Shown in pieces: positions 44,316 to 52,965 of a stretch of 64,000 nt of DNA; within the stretch, counting starts at the first letter, position 1, and each line of letters opens with the position of its first letter. A model generated the notes under the pieces. The model was given only the letters and a program-made list of their open reading frames with translations. It had not been told where the DNA came from and did no database searches. The DNA lies in contig NZ_FXLN01000004.1 of NCBI RefSeq assembly GCF_900176635.1, forward strand, positions 868,001-932,000, written 5' to 3'. Source of the DNA: Clostridium merdae (GTDB lineage: Bacteria; Bacillota; Clostridia; Oscillospirales; Acutalibacteraceae). A program made the position numbers and the translations under genes.

Positions 44316-44993
44316 ATGAGACACGAAGCCATTCAAACTGCGTATCAAACCTTAGGGAAAGAAGCCACCTTCTATGATGGTATGATAACCTGCTCCACCC
44401 TGCCCGGCAAATTTGTTTGCGGTCTTGTTTGGAACATGAACAAAGTAAAGAATGACCACTATTTAGAAGTGGCTCTTTCTGGCATTCCAGAGGATTTTTC
44501 AGGTAAGATGCTTGAGGTACCCGTTGGAACAGGTGTTTTAACAATGCCAATTTACCAAACACTACCCCAAGCAGAGGTAACCTGCCTCGACTATTCTGCA
44601 GACATGATGCAGTCCGCACAGCGCCGTGCTGCTTCAGCAGGACTTAAAAATGTACAATTCCAGCAAGGAGATGTAGGTAAGCTGCCTTTTACCGACGAAA
44701 GCTTTGATTTAGTGCTTTCCTTAAATGGGTTTCATGCGTTCCCGGATAAGAAAGCCGCGTACCGCGAAACCTGCCGCGTTTTAAAGCCCGGCGGAACTTT
44801 TTGCGGCTGCTTTTACATAAAAGGCGAACAAAGCCGAACCGATTGGCTGATTGAAAAACTCTACGTGCCAAAGGGCTACTTTACCCACCCATTTGAAACA
44901 GCAACCAGCCTAGAACAAAAACTAAAACAAAGATACACAGAGGTAACGGTCACTGCGATTGGCTCCATGGGGTGCTTTACCTGCAAAAAATAG
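44316..44993 (+). CDS. Class I SAM-dependent methyltransferase
   Basis: 225 residues from the ATG at 44316, which has AAAGGAG seven bases upstream; an in-frame upstream stretch of 61 codons overlaps the promoter and is not coding. SAM-binding motif LEVPVGTGVLTMPIY near residue 60, a second near QQGDVGKLPFTDESFDLVLSLNGFHA (only its core cited), and CRVLKPGGTFCGCFYI near 150 fit a UbiE/COQ5-like small-molecule methyltransferase. The substrate is unknown. Monocistronic with its own promoter and terminator. Confidence 0.85.
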   Translation: MRHEAIQTAYQTLGKEATFYDGMITCSTLPGKFVCGLVWNMNKVKNDHYLEVALSGIPEDFSGKMLEVPVGTGVLTMPIYQTLPQAEVTCLDYSADMMQSAQRRAASAGLKNVQFQQGDVGKLPFTDESFDLVLSLNGFHAFPDKKAAYRETCRVLKPGGTFCGCFYIKGEQSRTDWLIEKLYVPKGYFTHPFETATSLEQKLKQRYTEVTVTAIGSMGCFTCKK

Positions 44994-45008
44994 ATTTATG
45001 GATAGTAA

Positions 45009-45054
45009 TACAGAAAGAAAAGCCATTGTAAAAACGATGGCTTTTCTTTCTGTA
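45009..45054. terminator. Bidirectional terminator between the methyltransferase and spoIIR
   Basis: An 18-bp perfect stem, TACAGAAAGAAAAGCCAT with its complement (45037-45054), encloses a ten-base A-rich loop. It serves the convergent methyltransferase (+) and spoIIR (-) genes. Confidence 0.85.
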
Positions 45055-45084
45055 TTATAGCATTTATTTGATTATAGCTTTGTT

Positions 45085-45726
45085 TTACTTCGTTTGATTG
45101 CCAGCAGCCCAATGCTTAAACTGCTCGTAAAGCTCCAGCGATTTAAACCGGATTTCATACTGCCCGGTTACAATCTCCATCTGCTGTGGGTTTAAAACAT
45201 CATCCAACTCTTCTTTTTCTTCCGCCGCTGGCAGGCACATGGGCGGGAACATGACACACCACCAATTTCTTCCCTCCGCGTTACCAATGGTTACGCGCAG
45301 TGCATCGTAAGTTCCGGCAGGCATCGTAACCTGCTTGTAATGCCGGGTTGTAAAATAGATGTTCTCCAGCTCTACATTTACCGGGTACTGGTAGCCACGC
45401 TGTGCAATCTCATCTGCTGCGGCGGCCTTTAAATGAGGAATATTCTGCGTTACAACCTTCTCTGCCTCTTGTTGATTAGTTACTCCGTCAAGCATTCCGG
45501 CAGACTCCTTTAAAATGCGGTTGCGTACATAAAGCTTGAGCTCTTGGTCCTGCGCAGTGTCTGAATTCGCCAGCACATGCAGGCGTAAAACACGGTTTGA
45601 AATATCTTCACATTGCTCTGCAAAAGAGAAAAACGAGGTAAAGGAGCAGGCTACTGTAAGTACAAAAGCGATTAACAGCGCTTTTTCTATGTTCTTTAAT
45701 TTCATGCAAGTATGGTTGCTATTCAA
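45085..45726 (-). CDS. spoIIR: Stage II sporulation protein R
   Basis: 213 residues from TTG at 45726, which has AAGGAG nine bases upstream. The frame goes on to 45798, but those codons lack a site. A membrane or signal segment, ALLIAFVLTVACSFTSFFSF, is near residue 15-35. Then come RVLRLHVLANSDTAQDQELK and the C-terminal NWWCVMFPPMCLP, both diagnostic. SpoIIR is made in the forespore and signals across the septum to activate the SpoIIGA protease and sigma-E. This is the clearest sign in the window that the organism forms spores. Confidence 0.93.
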   Translation of the reverse strand: MNSNHTCMKLKNIEKALLIAFVLTVACSFTSFFSFAEQCEDISNRVLRLHVLANSDTAQDQELKLYVRNRILKESAGMLDGVTNQQEAEKVVTQNIPHLKAAAADEIAQRGYQYPVNVELENIYFTTRHYKQVTMPAGTYDALRVTIGNAEGRNWWCVMFPPMCLPAAEEKEELDDVLNPQQMEIVTGQYEIRFKSLELYEQFKHWAAGNQTK

Positions 45727-45806
45727 AAGGGTCATCTCCTTCGTTATGTTAACCAAAGGATTGTCCATTTTTCTGCTGTTTATACGCGTGTAATACAATT
45801 TAAAAT

Positions 45807-45850
45807 AAAAAAGCTATTTTCTCCCACGAAAAGCAGAGTAAAATAGCTTT
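45807..45850 (-). terminator. Terminator after ispE
   Basis: AAAAGCTATTTT (45809-45820) pairs with AAAATAGCTTT (45840-45850), with T-rich sequence following on the minus strand. It lies just beyond the ispE stop at 45861. Confidence 0.75.
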
Positions 45851-45860
45851 CTCATTTTAT

Positions 45861-46730
45861 TTATTCTGCGTCAACTGGCTCACAAACAAACACATGCTGG
45901 TAGGTTTTTCGCAGTTCTTCTCTGCATCTCTCAGCAGAAACCCGCTCAGAAAAAATGCCAAATACAGCCGAGCCACTCCCCGTCATACACGCACCAAGAG
46001 CACCCATGGTTAAAAAGGCTTGCCGCAAGGCATCTATTTGCGGAAGCGGGAGTGCTAAAGTAAATGAATTGCCAAGGCAATCTGCAATTTGAGATAATCC
46101 ACCTGTTTTCAGAGCAGAAAGCATTGCAGGGGTAAACCGAGGGTAGGCGGCACCGTCACGGTCTGCCTGCGCAAACGCTGCAGCTGTGCTAACACTTACC
46201 TCTGGCTTACACACCACGAAGTAGCAGCTAGGCACAGGAGCAACCGGGGTTAACACCTCACCAATCCCCTCCGCTCGCATGCTTCCTCCACGAAGGCAAA
46301 ACGGAACATCCGCTCCAATTTGCAGGCCAAGCTCACACAGCTCCTCTAGCGTAAATCCAGTTTTGTAAATTCGATTCATTGCACGCAAAATGGCGGCAGC
46401 ATCCGCACTGCCCCCTCCCATACCTGCTTGGTCCGGTATGCGCTTGAGAATTTGAATTCGAATGCCCCCGTTAGAAATACCGGCGTGCTGGTAAAACAGG
46501 CGTGCCGCTTTCTGCACCGTATTGTCTTTCCCGCAGGGGATTCCCTCTCGGTCGCAGAGCAAATCAATCCCTAATTGCTGTGTTGGCGTGAGCAACAAGG
46601 TATCATAAATAGACACTGTTTGCATCACCATGTCCAGCAGGTGGTAACCATCAGGCCTGCGGCCAAGTATATCGAGGGTTAAATTTAGCTTTGCTGCTGC
46701 ATAAACAATAATCGGCCTTGGTGTGCGCAT
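45861..46730 (-). CDS. ispE: 4-diphosphocytidyl-2-C-methyl-D-erythritol kinase
   Basis: 289 residues, GHMP kinase fold: AAAKLNLTLDILGRRPDGYHLLDMV (first motif, cited to the core), PDQAGMGGGSADAAA near 95 (ATP loop), and TGSGSAVFGIF near 255. IspE phosphorylates CDP-methylerythritol in the MEP isoprenoid pathway, so this organism uses the non-mevalonate route. GGAGG precedes the ATG. No other MEP genes are in the window. A terminator separates it from the aminotransferase upstream. Confidence 0.96.
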   Translation of the reverse strand: MRTPRPIIVYAAAKLNLTLDILGRRPDGYHLLDMVMQTVSIYDTLLLTPTQQLGIDLLCDREGIPCGKDNTVQKAARLFYQHAGISNGGIRIQILKRIPDQAGMGGGSADAAAILRAMNRIYKTGFTLEELCELGLQIGADVPFCLRGGSMRAEGIGEVLTPVAPVPSCYFVVCKPEVSVSTAAAFAQADRDGAAYPRFTPAMLSALKTGGLSQIADCLGNSFTLALPLPQIDALRQAFLTMGALGACMTGSGSAVFGIFSERVSAERCREELRKTYQHVFVCEPVDAE

Positions 46731-46754
46731 GCATGTTCCTCCATTCTTCCCAGC

Positions 46755-46777
46755 AAAAAGACGGCTTTGCCCGCCGT
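46755..46777 (-). terminator. Terminator after the aminotransferase
   Basis: On the minus strand ACGGC (46777-46773) pairs with GCCGT (46765-46761) around a seven-base loop, followed by CTTTTTGC. Confidence 0.65.
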
Positions 46778-46829
46778 ACCTGCAAATGCAGGAGCAGTAA
46801 GCAAAACCGTTTTACATTCCTGTTACGAA

Positions 46830-48005
46830 TTATTTCAGAGTACCCAAAAAGCGCTCAATGCGCTTGAGAGCCTCTGTAATATTGGCAATCGAGTTCGAGT
46901 AAGCAACACGCGCAAACCCTTCGCCGCAATCACCGAACGCATCGCCAGGTACAATTGCAACCTTTTCTGCATAAATAAGGCGTTCGCAGAACTCTTGCGA
47001 GCTTAACCCACTACTTTGAATGCAAGGGAATACGTAAAACGCGCCTTCCGGCTCAAAGCAGCTCAGACCAAGCGAATTGAAACTATCCACAATCAGGCGG
47101 CGCCGCATATCGTATTGCGTACGCATCTCTTCAATATCATCATCACCATTTTTCAATGCTTCAATTGCAGCATACTGCGCCATAGTAGGCGCACTCATAA
47201 TCCCATATTGGTGCAGTTTTGTCATTTGCGAAATAATGGGAGTCGGCCCCATTGCAAAACCAAGCCGCCAACCAGTCATAGCATATGCCTTTGAAAAACC
47301 ATTGATTAGGATGGTTCGTTCTTTCATTCCATCAATTGATGCAAAACTAACGTGGGGCGTATCGCCATAGGTGAGTTCACTATATATTTCATCAGAGATG
47401 ACAATGAGGTTATGTTCTTTTACAACTGCGGCAATTTCCGCCAAATGCTCGCGGCGCATTACGGCACCCGTTGGGTTATTAGGGAACGGTAAAACCAAAA
47501 CCTTGGACTTGGGTGTAATTTTAGAGCGCAGCTCTTCTGCGGTGAGACGGAAATCATTTTCTGCCCTTGTCTCTAAAATAACCGGCACACCACCTGCCAT
47601 TTGAGCAAGCGGTACATAGCAAACAAAGCTCGGTTCGGGAATAAGTACCTCGTCACCGGGGTTTACCAGTGTGCGAAGAGCGGCATCAATTGCCTCAGAA
47701 CCGCCAACCGTCACAACTACATCTGTTGCGGGGTCGTATTCTACCTGGTACTTGCGCGCCATCCACTTACAAATCTCTTGCCGAAGCTCCATAAAGCCGC
47801 GGTTTGGGCTATACCAGGTTTTCCCCTTTTCCAGTGTTTGTATGCCGGCTTGGCGCACATGCCAAGGCGTTGAAAAATCTGGTTCGCCTATGGAAAGTGA
47901 AATCACATCGTCCATTTCACTTGCAATATCAAAAAACTTTCGGATTCCTGAAGGCTTTAGCGACTGTAATTGCTGGTTCATAATGCCCTGATAATCGATC
48001 ACCAT
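46830..48005 (-). CDS. Aminotransferase class I/II (PLP-dependent, AspC/PatA-like)
   Basis: 391 residues from the ATG at 48005 (a GTG two codons upstream is possible). PLP-binding landmarks are SLSIGEPDFSTP near 36, GGSEAIDAALRTL near 95, PNNPTGAVMRREHL near 165, SDEIYSELTYG near 195, and the lysine in NGFSKAYAMTGWRLG near 230. It is in the fold type I aspartate/aromatic group; substrate unknown. The start overlaps the Lrp gene end by seven bases, and Lrp/AsnC regulators commonly control such genes. Confidence 0.92.
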   Translation of the reverse strand: MVIDYQGIMNQQLQSLKPSGIRKFFDIASEMDDVISLSIGEPDFSTPWHVRQAGIQTLEKGKTWYSPNRGFMELRQEICKWMARKYQVEYDPATDVVVTVGGSEAIDAALRTLVNPGDEVLIPEPSFVCYVPLAQMAGGVPVILETRAENDFRLTAEELRSKITPKSKVLVLPFPNNPTGAVMRREHLAEIAAVVKEHNLIVISDEIYSELTYGDTPHVSFASIDGMKERTILINGFSKAYAMTGWRLGFAMGPTPIISQMTKLHQYGIMSAPTMAQYAAIEALKNGDDDIEEMRTQYDMRRRLIVDSFNSLGLSCFEPEGAFYVFPCIQSSGLSSQEFCERLIYAEKVAIVPGDAFGDCGEGFARVAYSNSIANITEALKRIERFLGTLK

Positions 48006-48481
48006 ACACACCCCGTTCTTTGGTCTTTTTCTTCTCCGGAGTGCAGAACGACTCCTCCATCTTTATAACGGGTTAAAATAAAGTGAGTTGCCGTAGAAAC
48101 CACCGAATCCAAGGCGGCAAGACGGTTCATAACAAACAGTGCCACTTCTTGCATGGATTTACCGTGTACAATTACAGCAAGGTCGTACCCGCCAGACATT
48201 AAATATACGCTCTCTACTTCATCAAAGCTCATCACACGGTCTGCTACTTCATCAAAACCACGGTCAGGCTTCGGTACTACTTTTAACTCGATTAATGCTG
48301 TAACCTTATTCTGGTCTACCTTCTCCCAATCAATTAACGCGCGGTAGCCCTTAATAACACCCTGTTTTTCATACTGTTCGATTGCTTCGTTGACCTTTTC
48401 CTGCGTTGTGCCGAGCATTGCTGCGAGCTGCGCAGGGGTCAGTCTGGCATTTTCACTTAAAAGAGCTAACAATTTTTCCAT
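47999..48481 (-). CDS. Lrp/AsnC family transcriptional regulator
   Basis: 160 residues from the ATG at 48481, with AAGGAGGAA nine bases upstream (longer in-frame sequence lacks a site). The N-terminal winged helix-turn-helix covers about 1-60 (MEKLLALLSENARLTPAQLA and TQEKVNEAIEQYEKQG). The C-terminal RAM ligand-sensing domain covers 66-140 (VTALIELKVVPKPDRGFDEV, MSGGYDLAVIVHGKSMQEVA). Lrp family members sense amino acids. The gene is coupled to the aminotransferase, which it probably regulates. Confidence 0.92.
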   Translation of the reverse strand: MEKLLALLSENARLTPAQLAAMLGTTQEKVNEAIEQYEKQGVIKGYRALIDWEKVDQNKVTALIELKVVPKPDRGFDEVADRVMSFDEVESVYLMSGGYDLAVIVHGKSMQEVALFVMNRLAALDSVVSTATHFILTRYKDGGVVLHSGEEKDQRTGCVW

Positions 48482-48536
48482 GAATAGTTCCTCCTTAAAA
48501 TAACTGAACAGTTCGCGGGAATTGACCCTGCGCTGT

Positions 48537-49352
48537 TTATTCAATTGGCAACAAAACCGGTTCACGCCCAACATAAATTGTAAAACGGTCGAACCCAGCT
48601 TGTAGCAGCATAGAAAGCCCGGTTTCAACACCGGCGCCAATGTCGCCCCAACGGTGCGCATCAGAACCAATGGTCACATAGGTTCCGCCCAATTGGCGGA
48701 AACGCCGTAGTACCTCGAGCGGTGGTAAGGTTTGCCCCAGCTTTTGCCGCAAACCAGAGGTATTTAGCTCGAGTGCCTTGTGGTTTCGAGCCAGCAGACT
48801 CAATATTTCATCAATACGATCACCAAACTCCGGGTAAAGCGGAGCCGGAATCCCCTTTTCGCCCACAATATAACGGTATGGGTACGTAAGGTGCGCCAAA
48901 GAATCAAAGCCATTCCAACGCACCATCTCAAGTATCTCATCAAAATAACGGGCAAGCAGGGCATCCACATCCTGCTCATTATAATCTAAATAATAAAAAT
49001 CCTCCATGCCCCTAAGATTATGGAGGGAGCCAAGAACAAAATCAAAATCACAGGTAGAAAAAACATCCTGCGTCGCATCCAAATTATGCAAGGGTTGGCC
49101 TAGCTCAACACCTGCATACACCCGCAGCTTCCCCTGAAATACGGCAGATGCTTTTTTTGCTTCAAAGTAAGACTGCCTTACAGAACGGTTGTAGTCTTCT
49201 TTCTCATAAACATCACATTCGCAGTGGTCGGTAAGAGTAATCGCATACAGCCCTTGGCGCTCTGCTGCCTCACACATCATCATAGCCGGGTCTTCTGCAT
49301 CTCGGGAACAATCGCTGTGCATATGGCAATCCGAAAAAAATCTGTATTTCAA
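48537..49352 (-). CDS. PHP-domain histidinol-phosphatase family protein
   Basis: 271 residues from TTG at 49352, which has GGAGG ten bases upstream and a family-like start (MKYRFFSDCHMHSDCS). The four PHP metal motifs are present: DCHMHSDCS, TDHCECD near 53, ELNTSGLR near 193 and TIGSDAHRWGDIG near 230. HisJ-type PHP enzymes dephosphorylate histidinol phosphate; without other his genes nearby, another phosphoester could be the substrate. It is the first of three same-strand genes with lrp and the aminotransferase, 55 bases from lrp. Confidence 0.88.
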   Translation of the reverse strand: MKYRFFSDCHMHSDCSRDAEDPAMMMCEAAERQGLYAITLTDHCECDVYEKEDYNRSVRQSYFEAKKASAVFQGKLRVYAGVELGQPLHNLDATQDVFSTCDFDFVLGSLHNLRGMEDFYYLDYNEQDVDALLARYFDEILEMVRWNGFDSLAHLTYPYRYIVGEKGIPAPLYPEFGDRIDEILSLLARNHKALELNTSGLRQKLGQTLPPLEVLRRFRQLGGTYVTIGSDAHRWGDIGAGVETGLSMLLQAGFDRFTIYVGREPVLLPIE

Positions 49353-49623
49353 CGCCTGGCTGCCTCCATTCTTAAAATGCCGTTTTTCTATCATAAACCA
49401 ATCTAATTTGGGATACGTATATAGCAACTCTTTATTTACAACCTGCAAAAAAGAAAGAATCTCTCTTTATTGCTTTTCATTATCGATAAGGTCTTACTCA
49501 CTAATTTTTATTATATTAACATAAATAAGGAAAAAAAGACATCTTTTCCGCTAATTTTTTTCGTTTACCCAAATGTACCAGAATCTGCTTTTTTTTCTTA
49601 AATAAATCGTACATGAAACGTAC

Positions 49624-49652
49624 TTGACATCCTCTTCTTTCTCATCCATAAT
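49624..49652 (+). promoter_or_regulatory. Promoter of the ACT-UPF0210 operon
   Basis: TTGACA (49624-49629) and CATAAT (49647-49652) are 17 bases apart. The rest of the 49353-49701 gap is AT-rich with no other feature seen. Confidence 0.75.
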
Positions 49653-49701
49653 AAAGTGCAACAAGACCCAGTAAAAATTGGAAATTCTAGGAGGCTGCCT
49701 C

Positions 49702-49971
49702 ATGCGTGCTGTAATTACTGTACTCGGCAAAGATATGGTAGGAATACTTGCCCGTGTTTCTGCAATTTGTGCTGAAAACCAAGTGAATGTAATTGAAGTT
49801 ACCCAGTCTGTTCTGCAAGACATGTTTGCCATGATTATGATGGTCGATATTTCAAAAAGCACCATTCCCTTTAACGATTTGTCTGATAGGCTAACCGAAC
49901 TGGGAGCCAGTATGAATTTGACCATTCATACCATGCACGAAGATATTTTCAATAGTATGCACCGAATTTAA
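49702..49971 (+). CDS. ACT domain-containing protein (UPF0237)
   Basis: 89 residues from the ATG at 49702, with GGAGG close upstream; a frame eight codons longer is not supported. It is one ACT domain: RAVITVLGKDMVGILARVSA, NVIEVTQSVLQDMFAMIMMVD and FNDLSDRLTELGASM. ACT domains bind amino acids and regulate enzymes. It is always found next to UPF0210 family genes, as here; the joint function is unknown. Confidence 0.92.
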   Translation: MRAVITVLGKDMVGILARVSAICAENQVNVIEVTQSVLQDMFAMIMMVDISKSTIPFNDLSDRLTELGASMNLTIHTMHEDIFNSMHRI

Positions 49972-50043
49972 GCCCGAGGGAAGTATGCTGTATTCAGCAA
50001 ACTCTACCGGAAGGCACATTATATAATAGAAAGGAACGCTTTC

Positions 50044-51402
50044 ATGATTAATTCCCGCGATATTCTGGAAACCATCAATATGATTGATAACGAAGACCTG
50101 GATGTACGCACCATTACAATGGGTATTTCACTGCTTGACTGCGTGGATTCCGACCAAAAAGCTGCCTGCGACAAGGTGTACGATAAAATTTGCCGCTATG
50201 CCAGTAACCTGGTAAAGACCGGTGAAGACATCAGCAAAGAATACGGCATTCCAATTATAAACAAACGTATATCTGTTACACCCATCTCTATGATTGCAGC
50301 AGCGTGTCCATCAAAGAGCCCGGCACATTTTGCCCAGGCTTTGGACCGAGCAGCCAAAGAGGTGGGCGTCAATTTTATTGGCGGATATTCCGCCTTGGTG
50401 CATAAGGGCTTTGGGCCGGGAGACTACGCTTTAATAGAGAGTATTCCCGAGGTTCTCAGCACCACCAGCTTTGTTTGCTCCTCGGTTAATGTGGGTACCA
50501 CAAAGGCCGGTATTAACATGGATGCGGTTGGCAAAATGGGACGCGTGATTCGCGAATGTGCAGAAGCGACTGCTGACCGTGACTGCATTGGTGCCGCCAA
50601 ACTGGTCGTTTTCTGCAACGCGCCGGAAGACAACCCCTTTATGGCAGGTGCATTCCATGGCCCCGGTGAGCCAGACTGCGTTATTAACGTGGGCGTATCA
50701 GGCCCCGGCGTAGTACGCGCCGCGTTGGCAAAGGCCGACGACTGCGACATTACCGGCATTGCCGATTTAATTAAGAAAACAGCATTCAAAATTACCCGTA
50801 TGGGTCAGCTCGTTGCACAAGAGGCTTCTCGCCGTTTATTTGTTCCCTTTGGCATTGTAGACCTTTCCCTTGCCCCTACCCCTGCTGTTGGTGATTCGGT
50901 TGCCTACATTCTTGAGGAAATGGGTTTGGAGGCATGCGGTGCACACGGCACGACTGCTGCTCTGGCACTACTCAATGATGCAGTGAAGAAGGGTGGCATT
51001 ATGGCTTCTTCTCACGTTGGTGGTCTTTCCGGTGCATTTATTCCGGTTACAGAAGACGCCGGTATGATTGAAGCGGCTCGCCGCGGCTCCTTAACCCTCA
51101 ATAAGCTGGAAGCTATGACAGCCGTTTGCTCCGTAGGCCTTGATATGATTGTGATTCCCGGCGATACATCGGCAGAAGTCATCTCCGGCATTATTGCAGA
51201 CGAAGCCGCAATCGGAATGGTCAACAGCAAAACCACCGCCGTTCGCCTGATTCCCGCAATTGGAAAGAAGGTTGGTGATGAGCTGAATTTCGGCGGTCTT
51301 TTGGGTGGAGGACCTGTTATGGAGGTAAATCCATACTCTCCTGCGCGCTTTATTCATCGTGGTGGTCGCATTCCGGCCCCTCTACAAAGCCTAAAAAACT
51401 AA
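50044..51402 (+). CDS. UPF0210 / PFL family protein (DUF711)
   Basis: 452 residues, the normal length. Conserved stretches are IRTITMGISLLDC-like VRTITMGISLLDCVD near 20, INKRISVTPISMIAAAC near 76, FIGGYSALVHKGFGPGD near 108, SVNVGTTKAGINMDAVGKMG near 145, and FGGLLGGGPVMEVNPYSPA near the end. The fold is related to pyruvate formate-lyase, but it lacks the glycyl-radical loop, so it is not a radical enzyme of that type. Its reaction is unknown. It follows the ACT gene by 72 bases with AAAGGAA before the ATG at 50044. Confidence 0.93.
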   Translation: MINSRDILETINMIDNEDLDVRTITMGISLLDCVDSDQKAACDKVYDKICRYASNLVKTGEDISKEYGIPIINKRISVTPISMIAAACPSKSPAHFAQALDRAAKEVGVNFIGGYSALVHKGFGPGDYALIESIPEVLSTTSFVCSSVNVGTTKAGINMDAVGKMGRVIRECAEATADRDCIGAAKLVVFCNAPEDNPFMAGAFHGPGEPDCVINVGVSGPGVVRAALAKADDCDITGIADLIKKTAFKITRMGQLVAQEASRRLFVPFGIVDLSLAPTPAVGDSVAYILEEMGLEACGAHGTTAALALLNDAVKKGGIMASSHVGGLSGAFIPVTEDAGMIEAARRGSLTLNKLEAMTAVCSVGLDMIVIPGDTSAEVISGIIADEAAIGMVNSKTTAVRLIPAIGKKVGDELNFGGLLGGGPVMEVNPYSPARFIHRGGRIPAPLQSLKN

Positions 51403-51455
51403 ATAAGTCTAAAAAATATCAAATAATATAAAATTATTTGTCATTTATTGATGTA

Positions 51456-51466
51456 TTGTGTCACAA
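51456..51466. promoter_or_regulatory. Palindrome upstream of the V-ATPase promoter
   Basis: TTGTG-T-CACAA is a perfect five-base inverted repeat about 25 bases upstream of the -35 box. It could be a regulator site; no regulator is identified. Confidence 0.4.
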
Positions 51467-51490
51467 GCGTAAATTTTGTAAATTTATCAG

Positions 51491-51519
51491 TTGTATATTT
51501 GTGACGAGAGAGCTATAAT
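51491..51519 (+). promoter_or_regulatory. Promoter of the V-type ATPase operon
   Basis: TTGTAT (51491-51496) and consensus TATAAT (51514-51519) are 17 bases apart, 66 bases before the first gene. Confidence 0.8.
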
Positions 51520-51584
51520 TGTGCATGTGATTTCTGAATGTTTTGTGAAACTTAGATTTTATTTATCAAGGAGGTGCGGTCATT

Positions 51585-51896
51585 ATGAACGATATGCTGA
51601 AGCAGATCATAGAAATGGATGAAAAAGCCAGGCAGATCACGGACGCCGCCCAAAAGCAAAAAATAGACACAGAAAAAGAGATTTCGAGAACTCGGGAAGA
51701 CATTCGTAACAGCTATTTGTCGAGAGCAAGAGCCCGTATTGAAAAGAACAGGCCTCTGGAACAAGCTGCTGCTGAAAAAACCTGGCAGGTAAAAGAGCTG
51801 CATTACAAGGCTTTAACTGAAAAGCTTGATCAGCTTTATGCGGCCAACGGCGAAAAATGGATCGATACGATCTTTCAAAAAGTGATAGGAGAGTGA
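51585..51896 (+). CDS. V-type ATPase peripheral-stalk subunit, G/H-like coiled coil
   Basis: 103 residues, almost entirely helical and charged with heptad-like spacing (MLKQIIEMDEKARQITDAAQ, KQKIDTEKEISRTREDIRN). It is the first gene of the V-ATPase operon, with AAGGAGGTG upstream. In other operons the partner of subunit E in the peripheral stalk is a small coiled coil of this kind (subunit G or H). Assignment is by position and structure; sequence alone does not prove it. Confidence 0.72.
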   Translation: MNDMLKQIIEMDEKARQITDAAQKQKIDTEKEISRTREDIRNSYLSRARARIEKNRPLEQAAAEKTWQVKELHYKALTEKLDQLYAANGEKWIDTIFQKVIGE

Positions 51897-51900
51897 TTTC

Positions 51901-52947
51901 ATGCTTTCCAGTCTCTCTTCCAATGTAGTTTCGGCAAAAGCCCGTGCTATGTATGGTCGCAGACTCACTGCGCAGAATTACCAAGATATGCTGGCCTGCA
52001 AAAGCGTTTCAGACATAGCGCGGTACCTTGCTTCGAATACGGACTACGATAAGGTTTTAGCGGGAATCAACGACAAAGAAGTGCACCGTGGTCAGTTGGA
52101 AAACCGGCTGAAAAAAAAGCTTTTAGCAGATTCGGCTTCGTTATGCCGTTACGAAATTTCCATTGGTGACGCTCTGGCCTCTTACTTATTACAGCGCAGT
52201 GAAGTAGAACAGATTTTAAATGCTCTTTTACACTTGAATGCAGACATGACAAAGGAATACTTTTTTTCTATGCCCACTCCTTTGGCTGCGCATTCTCACA
52301 TCGATTTGATACGCCTCTCCGGAGCGGAGCGATTTGATGATATTATTGCAGCGTTGTCTCACACGCCTTACCAAATGTTGATTGAGCCTTTTCGCCCCAC
52401 CTACGACAACACCGTAGATTTTACGGCGGCGGAAAATGCTCTGTATACCTATTTATACAGTCAACTATACGAAACCATAGAGCATCAGAACTCCAAAAGT
52501 GTGAAACAGGATTTAAAACAAATTGTTGATATGTATCTTGACCTTAACAATTTTGCCAGAATACTGCGTTTCAAAACCTATTTTCAGGCGGGTCCAGATT
52601 ACATTCGCAGCAACCTTCTTCCTTTCGGTTCTCTTAACAGAGCACAAATTGAAAAAATGATACAAGCAAAGGATGCAGACGAGGTGCGCAAGCAGCTGGT
52701 TCAAACCAGAATTGGTAAGAAAACCAGTAAAATTGAGTACAACTTTGCTGACCAGCTTGCCGAGCGCGCCTTATACGGTGTATGCCGCCGCGGCGTTCAT
52801 TTTTCAGTATACGCATCAGTTGTTTTGCTGTCTTATATTTTCTATATGCAGATTGAGCTGATGGATATCATCAATATTGTTGAGGGAATCCGTTATAAGC
52901 TCCCGCCGGAAGAAATAAAAAAGCTGCTGGCTTTTTCTGATTTTTAA
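51901..52947 (+). CDS. atpC: V-type ATPase subunit C
   Basis: 348 residues, helical, funnel-shaped subunit C family (V-type AC39-like): VVSAKARAMYGRRLTAQNYQ, ASYLLQRSEVEQILNALLHL, and IMQIELMDIINIVEGIRYKLPPEEIKKLLAF-type end (core IELMDIINIVEGIRYKL). It links the central shaft to the rotor ring. It starts two bases after the preceding stop. The gene-symbol style for V-type operons varies; here atpC refers to V-type, not F-type, nomenclature. Confidence 0.9.
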   Translation: MLSSLSSNVVSAKARAMYGRRLTAQNYQDMLACKSVSDIARYLASNTDYDKVLAGINDKEVHRGQLENRLKKKLLADSASLCRYEISIGDALASYLLQRSEVEQILNALLHLNADMTKEYFFSMPTPLAAHSHIDLIRLSGAERFDDIIAALSHTPYQMLIEPFRPTYDNTVDFTAAENALYTYLYSQLYETIEHQNSKSVKQDLKQIVDMYLDLNNFARILRFKTYFQAGPDYIRSNLLPFGSLNRAQIEKMIQAKDADEVRKQLVQTRIGKKTSKIEYNFADQLAERALYGVCRRGVHFSVYASVVLLSYIFYMQIELMDIINIVEGIRYKLPPEEIKKLLAFSDF

Positions 52948-52965
52948 CGAGAGGAGTGGTGCTGT

